This document shows, piece after piece, positions 7,587-12,130 of a stretch of DNA of 12,130 nucleotides. The stretch spans positions 1 to 12,130 of the forward strand of contig CAKUVB010000037.1 of NCBI GenBank assembly GCA_934693215.1, read 5' to 3'. The stretch's first letter is position 1, and each line of letters begins with the position of its first letter. A program made the position numbers and the translations under genes. This DNA is from an uncultured Candidatus Melainabacteria bacterium (lineage in GTDB: Bacteria; Cyanobacteriota; Vampirovibrionia; Gastranaerophilales; Gastranaerophilaceae). The notes below the pieces were generated by a model that saw only the letters and a program-made list of their open reading frames with translations, was not told the DNA's origin and ran no database searches.

Positions 7587-7603
7587 CAAAAGTATTACTT
7601 TTG
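7587..7603. other. Small inverted repeat at the 5' end of ftsI
   Basis: CAAAAG (7587-7592) and CTTTTG (7598-7603) are separated by five bases, giving a weak 6-bp hairpin in the minus-strand message between the unknown metallopeptidase gene and ftsI. The right arm in the message contains the in-frame TTG at 7589, so that start would be partly hidden. It is too weak and has no following T-run to be a terminator; it may be chance in AT-rich DNA. Confidence 0.3.
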
Positions 7604-7625
7604 TTTAAGCTTTTGAATCTTTTTT

Positions 7626-8603
7626 TTATTGAGCTACGAAATTTTCATCATTAAAATAGGATTCAATTTCTTTTTTTATTAGTCTTATTGGACAAGATTT
7701 GTAGTCAAATTCTGACATTCCTGCTGCTTGTGCGTTTATAGCTTCTTGCTCAATTGCTTGGTTTAAATATATAGCACAATTTATTTTTGAGTTTTTGTCA
7801 TAATAGTTAATGTTATAAAGTTCATCGAAATGTCTAGCAATTTTAGGTGTAAGAGGACTATCTTTTGGTATACTACCCATTGTATTTTTCAAATTTGTTT
7901 GGAATTGAATCAGTTCTTTTTTATAATTTTTACCAACAGATTCAAATAATTTATTAAACCCTTCTATATCACCTTTTGTGTATAATTCTTTTGCTTGATT
8001 AATAAGTTTTAGGGCATCAGGTGAATTTATAAATATTTCTTGAAGTTGTTCATCTGTATAATTTGTAAAAAGTTTTGTGCTTGTTTCTTTTTCGTTATTT
8101 ATATATGATTCTGTCATTTTGGTAATCGCTTTGTCACCAAATTCTTCATGTCTAAGTATAGATGTATTTTGAACGTAATGTTGACATTCGTGACGGATTA
8201 ATCCAAAAATTTCAGTTTTTGTCGCTTTATTAAGCTTTGTTTTATCGCAAACAATAATGTTATTATTTACAATATATTGCATTTGAGCATCTCCTGCAAT
8301 TTCATTAACGGGATAAAGTGCAGGTCTTACTTCTTTTGGTATTCCCATTTTTTTTAGGATTAGATTTTGGCATGCATTTATAAAATTTTCTCCTTCATAA
8401 TGTTCTATTTCTTTTATTTCTTTTGGTAGAACTCCAATTCTATATGGAATACTATTAACATAAGACTTAAAACAACATTGGTCAAATCTTGTAAAATTTT
8501 TTGATACTCTTGTATTAGGAACTATTTCCATTAATTCCTTAGGAAGTTTTCCCTTAAAAGCTTGTTGTTTAGTTGGGTATGATGATAAAGTTTGGATATT
8601 CAT
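7626..8603 (-). CDS. Putative HExxH zinc metallopeptidase of unknown family
   Basis: I do not recognise this 325-residue protein as a named family. Residues 138-142 read HECQH, preceded by FGLIR and followed by YVQNTS. This is a HExxH zinc-peptidase helix with fitting hydrophobic surroundings. A third ligand could be E285 or E287 in LNQAIEQEAINAQ, a helical segment about 145 residues later, as in zincins that use a downstream glutamate. The middle (about 180-240) is Lys/Glu-rich and predicted helical. There is no membrane segment or classical signal peptide. Residues 16-30 (FKGKLPKELMEIVPN) match a segment of the small protein at 1352-1690. The ATG has no clear Shine-Dalgarno, only AT-rich leader. 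It lies 72 bp upstream of the GTG start of ftsI on the same strand and diverges from dnaE, so it may head the operon. Enzymatic activity is inferred from the motif alone. Confidence 0.75.
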   Translation of the reverse strand: MNIQTLSSYPTKQQAFKGKLPKELMEIVPNTRVSKNFTRFDQCCFKSYVNSIPYRIGVLPKEIKEIEHYEGENFINACQNLILKKMGIPKEVRPALYPVNEIAGDAQMQYIVNNNIIVCDKTKLNKATKTEIFGLIRHECQHYVQNTSILRHEEFGDKAITKMTESYINNEKETSTKLFTNYTDEQLQEIFINSPDALKLINQAKELYTKGDIEGFNKLFESVGKNYKKELIQFQTNLKNTMGSIPKDSPLTPKIARHFDELYNINYYDKNSKINCAIYLNQAIEQEAINAQAAGMSEFDYKSCPIRLIKKEIESYFNDENFVAQ

Positions 8604-8705
8604 TGTGTTTATATAAAACTTACCAATTTAAAAATTTGCTAAGAAATGTTATTTGTTTAATAAAGTTTTACAGAAGTATACATATATCTGTGATAGATTT
8701 TTAGT
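8604..8705. promoter_or_regulatory. Divergent intergenic region between the metallopeptidase gene and dnaE
   Basis: This 102-bp AT-rich gap must hold the promoters of the leftward cell-wall run and of dnaE. On the plus strand TTGTTT (8653-8658) and TATACA (8677-8682) with an 18-base spacer form a weak promoter candidate for dnaE. On the minus strand TATATAA lies only a few bases before the ATG, but no matching -35 is clear. Neither gene has a good ribosome binding site here. The region also contains an imperfect palindrome described separately. Confidence 0.4.
8670..8691. promoter_or_regulatory. Imperfect 22-bp palindrome, possible operator upstream of dnaE
   Basis: ACAGA at 8670-8674 and TCTGT at 8687-8691 are the outer arms of an imperfect palindrome in which 8 of 11 half-site positions match. 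The AT-rich centre contains TATACATATA. It overlaps the candidate -10 of dnaE, a place where a dimeric repressor could act. It is also a possible weak hairpin in the dnaE leader. No known operator is recognised. Confidence 0.3.
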
Positions 8706-11700
8706 ATGACGACACAATATGTTCCATTACATTTGCACACAGAGTATTCACTCCTTGATGGTGCTATAAGAATTAAAGATTTATGCGAGTTTGCTAAAGA
8801 AAATGAAATGCCAGCTGTCGCTGTTACTGACCATGGTGTTATGTATGGAGATATGGAGCTTTATACCACAGCAAAAGAAGCTGGTATAAAACCTATTTTG
8901 GGGTGTGAATTTTATGTCCATGATGGAGATATTGAAGAACGTGATAAAAATAACAACCCATGTTATCACCTTGTATTGTTAGCAAAAGATAAAAAAGGTT
9001 ATGCAAATATTATAAAACTAACTTCTATAGCATGGTGCAAAGGTCGTTATGTAAAACCTCGTATAAATTGGGAACTTATACAAAAACATCATGAAGGTTT
9101 GATATGTCTTTCTGCTTGTTTAGGTGGCGAAGTGTTGCAAGCTTTGTTAAAAAATGATGTTGAAAAAGCTAAAGAAGTTGCTAAAAGATATAAAGATTTA
9201 TTTGGTGAGGATTATTATATAGAACTTCAAGATCATGGAATGGAAGAACAGAAACAAACAAATCCTCAACTTATACAAATAGCTAAAGAACTTGATATAA
9301 AAATGGTTATCACTAATGACTCTCACTATTTGAGGAGAGAAGATGCCGATATGCACGACACTTTGTTATGTATGCAGACAAATAGCGATAAAGATGACCC
9401 AAATAGATTCCATTTCCCTAGTAATGAATTTTATGTAAAAAATGCTGAGCAACTAAGGGATTCATTCCGTTGGATGGATAGTGAAACCTTTGATGAGTGT
9501 ATTAAAAATACTGTTGATATTGCAGAAAAATGTCATTTAACATTAGAGCTTGGTAAAAGTCCTTTACCTGATTATAAAGTACCTGCAAATCATACTATTG
9601 AATCTTACTTAGAATATTTAGTTTTTGAAGGTGCTAAAAAGAGATATGGAGAAATAACTCCAGAACTTAAAGAACGTATTGATTACGAGCTTGGTGTAAT
9701 TGAACAAATGGGGTTTGCTGCTTATTTCCTTATCACTTGGGATTTTATTCATTATGCTAAAACTCATGGTATTCCAGTCGGCCCCGGTCGTGGTTCAGCG
9801 GCAGGTTCTGTTGTTGCATATACATTAGAAATTACAGACCTTGACCCTATTCAACATAAACTATTGTTTGAAAGATTCTTGAATCCTGAACGATTTACAA
9901 TGCCCGATATTGATATCGACTTTTGTATTGAACGACGTGGTGAAGTAATTGATTACGTAACAAAAAAATATGGCGAAGATAGAGTTTGTCAAATTATTAC
10001 GTTTGGTACTTATGCTGCAAAAGCTGCATTTAAAGGTATTGCAAGGATTTTGAAGATTCCGTTTGCTGAAAGTAATAGACTTGCAGGATTAATTGACCCT
10101 GCAATTGAACTTGCACAAAGTATAAATGAGAAAGCAAAGACTCTTAAACAAGCAATGCAGTATGACGGCTCTGAATTGAAAGCTTTGTATGATAAAGATG
10201 AACAAATAATGATTGATCCGATAGAAGGTAAAACTGTCGGAATGAAAAAACTTATTGACTTAGCCGTTGGTATTGAAGGTATTAAGAATAATACTGGTAC
10301 TCATGCTGCTGGGGTTATTATTGCACCGAAACCACTAGATGAAATTCTTCCTGTTCAACCTTCAAAAGATGGTATTATCCAAACAGGGTATCCGCCTCAC
10401 GATGTTACAGAGGTTTTGAGTCTATTAAAAATGGACTTTTTGGGCTTACGAAACCTTACAACTATATACAAAACCGTTGATTTGATAAAAAAACGTCAAG
10501 ATATTGACGTTGAGATTAATAATATTCCACTTGATGATAAACCGACATACGATATGCTAATGCAAGGGGATACAAACGGGGTGTTCCAGCTAGAATCTCA
10601 AGGTATGAAAAACCTTGTTAAAAGGCTTAAACCTGACGTTTTTGAAGATTTGGGTGCGTTAGTTGCATTGTTCAGACCCGGACCTTTGGATTCGGGTATG
10701 GTTGATGAATTTGTAGATAGAAAACATGGACGTGTAGCTGTTACTTATCCACACCCTTTACTAGAACCTGTATTAAAAGATACTTACGGGACTATTGTTT
10801 ATCAAGAACAAATCATGCAAGTTTTCCAAGTCTTAGCCGATTATTCACTCGGTCAAGCAGATATGGTTCGCCGTATGATGGGTAAGAAAAAACTTGAAGA
10901 AATGCAGAAGCAAAAAGGTAAGTTTATTGAAAACTCTGCTCGTCATAATATGGAAGCTAAAGATGCAATAGATTTGTTTGAAAAAATTGAGAAATTTGCA
11001 TCATACTGTTTCAACCGAAGCCACTCTGCAGCTTATGCGTTTGTTGCTTATCAAACCGCATTTTTGAAATGTCATTATCCTGTTGAATATTTGTCAGCTT
11101 TGCTTTCAAGTGTAACAAATGATACAGAAAAGACACAATTATATATTGAAGAAGCTCAAAAATATGGTATTAAGGTTTTACCACCTGATATTAACAAATC
11201 TTATTTACAATATACTCCTGACGGGAATAACATAAGGTTTGGTCTAGCGGCCATAAAACAAGTGGGGGAAGGTGTTGTAGAAGCAATTATTAATGAACGT
11301 GAAGAAAACGGTGATTTTAAAGATATATTTGATTTTTGTAAACGTTTAGACCCTAAACATGTAAATAAGAGATTATTAGAAGGTTTAATAAAAGCCGGTG
11401 CTTTTTCAACTATTGAAAAAAGTCGAAAACAATTACTTGAAAATCTTGAATATATTATTTCTGCAGTATCAAGAGAGGCTAAAGCCAAGGCTATGGGGCA
11501 AGTAAGTTTATTTTCTGCTTTACCGGAAGATGATGGCTTTGCTGCATCTCAATTCCAATTAGGTGGTTCTGATGAGGAATTCGAAGATAAGCAGATTCAA
11601 TTATTCGAAAAAGAGTTTTTAGGATTCTATGTCACTTCGCACCCATTGTTTTCAATAAGAGATAAATTACCTTTCTTAATGACACATAAGGTTTCCGAGT

Positions 11701-12130
11701 TAGCTGAAAAGCCAAACGATACGGCAGTTACTATATGTGGACTTATTACGGCAGCAAGGCAAATTCCTACTAAAAAAGACCCTACTAAATTCATTAAGTT
11801 TATGACATTAGAGGATTTAACAGGAAAAGTTGAATTAGTTGCCTTTAACAAGACTATACAAGAATATAATGATTTTTTACAACTTGAACAAAAGGTTATT
11901 ATTTCAGGGAAAATTCAGCATAGAGCTGAGGATCAAACAAGTGTTTTAATAGATAATGTAAAACCTGTTGATAACTCTAATTTGGTTACTATAACTGTTA
12001 AACAAGAATTAAAGTACGAAGAACTTTGTGCGATAAAAAATATTCTAGCGGCACATCATGGTTCTGACCCTGTGTTGTTCAATGTTTTGGAAACTAATGA
12101 TAGAATTTTGACGGCATCTATGTTTTGGGT
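8706..12130 (+). CDS. dnaE: DNA polymerase III subunit alpha DnaE (3' end outside the window)
   Basis: Catalytic subunit of the replicative polymerase. The frame is open from ATG at 8706 to the window end, 1,141 complete codons with no stop. Residues 1 to about 280 form the PHP domain: HLHTEYSLLDG with H9, H11 and D18, TDHG with H43, CEFYVH with E68, YHLVLL with H88, ELQDHG, and TNDSHY. The metal ligands that E. coli DnaE has lost appear kept. The palm has PGRGSAAGS and PDIDIDF with D401 and D403, and the third aspartate is D577 in KMDFLGL. The fingers follow with FRPGPLDSGM and YQEQIMQ. The helix-hairpin-helix region is followed by QVSLF (932-936), the internal beta-clamp binding motif. An OB fold starts near 1005 (VTICGLITAARQ). 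There is no C-terminal exonuclease insertion as in PolC. DnaE is uninterrupted, with no intein. The start has no strong Shine-Dalgarno but gives the family's normal N terminus. Confidence 0.97.
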   Translation, partial: MTTQYVPLHLHTEYSLLDGAIRIKDLCEFAKENEMPAVAVTDHGVMYGDMELYTTAKEAGIKPILGCEFYVHDGDIEERDKNNNPCYHLVLLAKDKKGYANIIKLTSIAWCKGRYVKPRINWELIQKHHEGLICLSACLGGEVLQALLKNDVEKAKEVAKRYKDLFGEDYYIELQDHGMEEQKQTNPQLIQIAKELDIKMVITNDSHYLRREDADMHDTLLCMQTNSDKDDPNRFHFPSNEFYVKNAEQLRDSFRWMDSETFDECIKNTVDIAEKCHLTLELGKSPLPDYKVPANHTIESYLEYLVFEGAKKRYGEITPELKERIDYELGVIEQMGFAAYFLITWDFIHYAKTHGIPVGPGRGSAAGSVVAYTLEITDLDPIQHKLLFERFLNPERFTMPDIDIDFCIERRGEVIDYVTKKYGEDRVCQIITFGTYAAKAAFKGIARILKIPFAESNRLAGLIDPAIELAQSINEKAKTLKQAMQYDGSELKALYDKDEQIMIDPIEGKTVGMKKLIDLAVGIEGIKNNTGTHAAGVIIAPKPLDEILPVQPSKDGIIQTGYPPHDVTEVLSLLKMDFLGLRNLTTIYKTVDLIKKRQDIDVEINNIPLDDKPTYDMLMQGDTNGVFQLESQGMKNLVKRLKPDVFEDLGALVALFRPGPLDSGMVDEFVDRKHGRVAVTYPHPLLEPVLKDTYGTIVYQEQIMQVFQVLADYSLGQADMVRRMMGKKKLEEMQKQKGKFIENSARHNMEAKDAIDLFEKIEKFASYCFNRSHSAAYAFVAYQTAFLKCHYPVEYLSALLSSVTNDTEKTQLYIEEAQKYGIKVLPPDINKSYLQYTPDGNNIRFGLAAIKQVGEGVVEAIINEREENGDFKDIFDFCKRLDPKHVNKRLLEGLIKAGAFSTIEKSRKQLLENLEYIISAVSREAKAKAMGQVSLFSALPEDDGFAASQFQLGGSDEEFEDKQIQLFEKEFLGFYVTSHPLFSIRDKLPFLMTHKVSELAEKPNDTAVTICGLITAARQIPTKKDPTKFIKFMTLEDLTGKVELVAFNKTIQEYNDFLQLEQKVIISGKIQHRAEDQTSVLIDNVKPVDNSNLVTITVKQELKYEELCAIKNILAAHHGSDPVLFNVLETNDRILTASMFW

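Noticed and set aside
7587..7628. Terminator between the metallopeptidase gene and ftsI
   Set aside because: The CAAAAG/CTTTTG hairpin is weak and has no U-run after it in the direction of transcription; the A-rich run lies before it.
8670..8691. LexA/SOS box upstream of dnaE
   Set aside because: The arms read ACAG...CTGT, the reverse polarity of the E. coli box, and they do not fit the Gram-positive consensus GAAC-N4-GTTC.
10990..11020. Intein or split point in dnaE
   Set aside because: The frame reads continuously through the conserved motif with no inserted sequence.
11201..11488. Minus-strand open frame of 95 codons inside dnaE, with similar ones at 11627-11851 and 8781-8969
   Set aside because: These lie opposite strongly conserved DnaE coding sequence, have no recognisable domain, and are explained as antisense shadows.
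1..12130. CRISPR array, insertion sequence, tRNA, rRNA, riboswitch or phage gene
   Set aside because: No regularly spaced repeats, transposase motifs, attachment-like direct repeats or recognisable RNA folds were found; almost all bases are in identified genes.

Overview
This is a low-GC (roughly one third by eye) bacterial chromosomal window made of housekeeping genes plus two lineage-type proteins of unknown function. The MurE carries the DNPR signature for meso-diaminopimelate, so the peptidoglycan is of the DAP type. Shine-Dalgarno sites (AGGAGG, AAGGAG, AGGTGA) are used, often with GTG or TTG starts. Two unrelated proteins share a short N-terminal FK(A/G)K-x-P segment, which resembles what I recall of gut Vampirovibrionia/Melainabacteria (Gastranaerophilales), the non-photosynthetic relatives of Cyanobacteria. 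That placement is an inference; other AT-rich DAP-containing phyla are possible. No rRNA, tRNA, CRISPR array, insertion sequence or phage gene was seen.

Layout. (1) Positions 1-1324, plus strand: the end of a small CPxC zinc-ribbon protein, overlapping by 11 nt an M20 metallopeptidase that mixes PepT and PepD features. (2) Positions 1324-1350: a strong hairpin with A and T tracts on opposite sides, able to terminate both converging transcripts. (3) Positions 1352-8603, minus strand: a probable six-gene run. In order of transcription it holds a putative HExxH zinc metallopeptidase, ftsI, murE, a short nagA-type deacetylase, ilvD and a small protein of unknown function. The last five genes are tightly packed or overlapping, except for a 59-bp gap before the small gene. 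(4) Positions 8604-8705: a 102-bp divergent intergenic region with an imperfect 22-bp palindrome. (5) Positions 8706-12130, plus strand: dnaE, the replicative DNA polymerase III alpha subunit, cut by the end of the window.

How the genes fit together. FtsI (septal transpeptidase) and MurE (DAP-adding ligase) are the familiar neighbours of the division and cell-wall cluster. The NagA-like enzyme would return N-acetylglucosamine-6-phosphate from wall turnover to the amino-sugar pool. IlvD, from branched-chain amino acid synthesis, is translationally linked to it with no obvious metabolic reason. The most unusual observation is the N-terminal segment shared by the first and last genes of this run. 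One of them is a candidate zinc peptidase and the other a small, probably disordered protein, which suggests a lineage-specific sorting or interaction tag.
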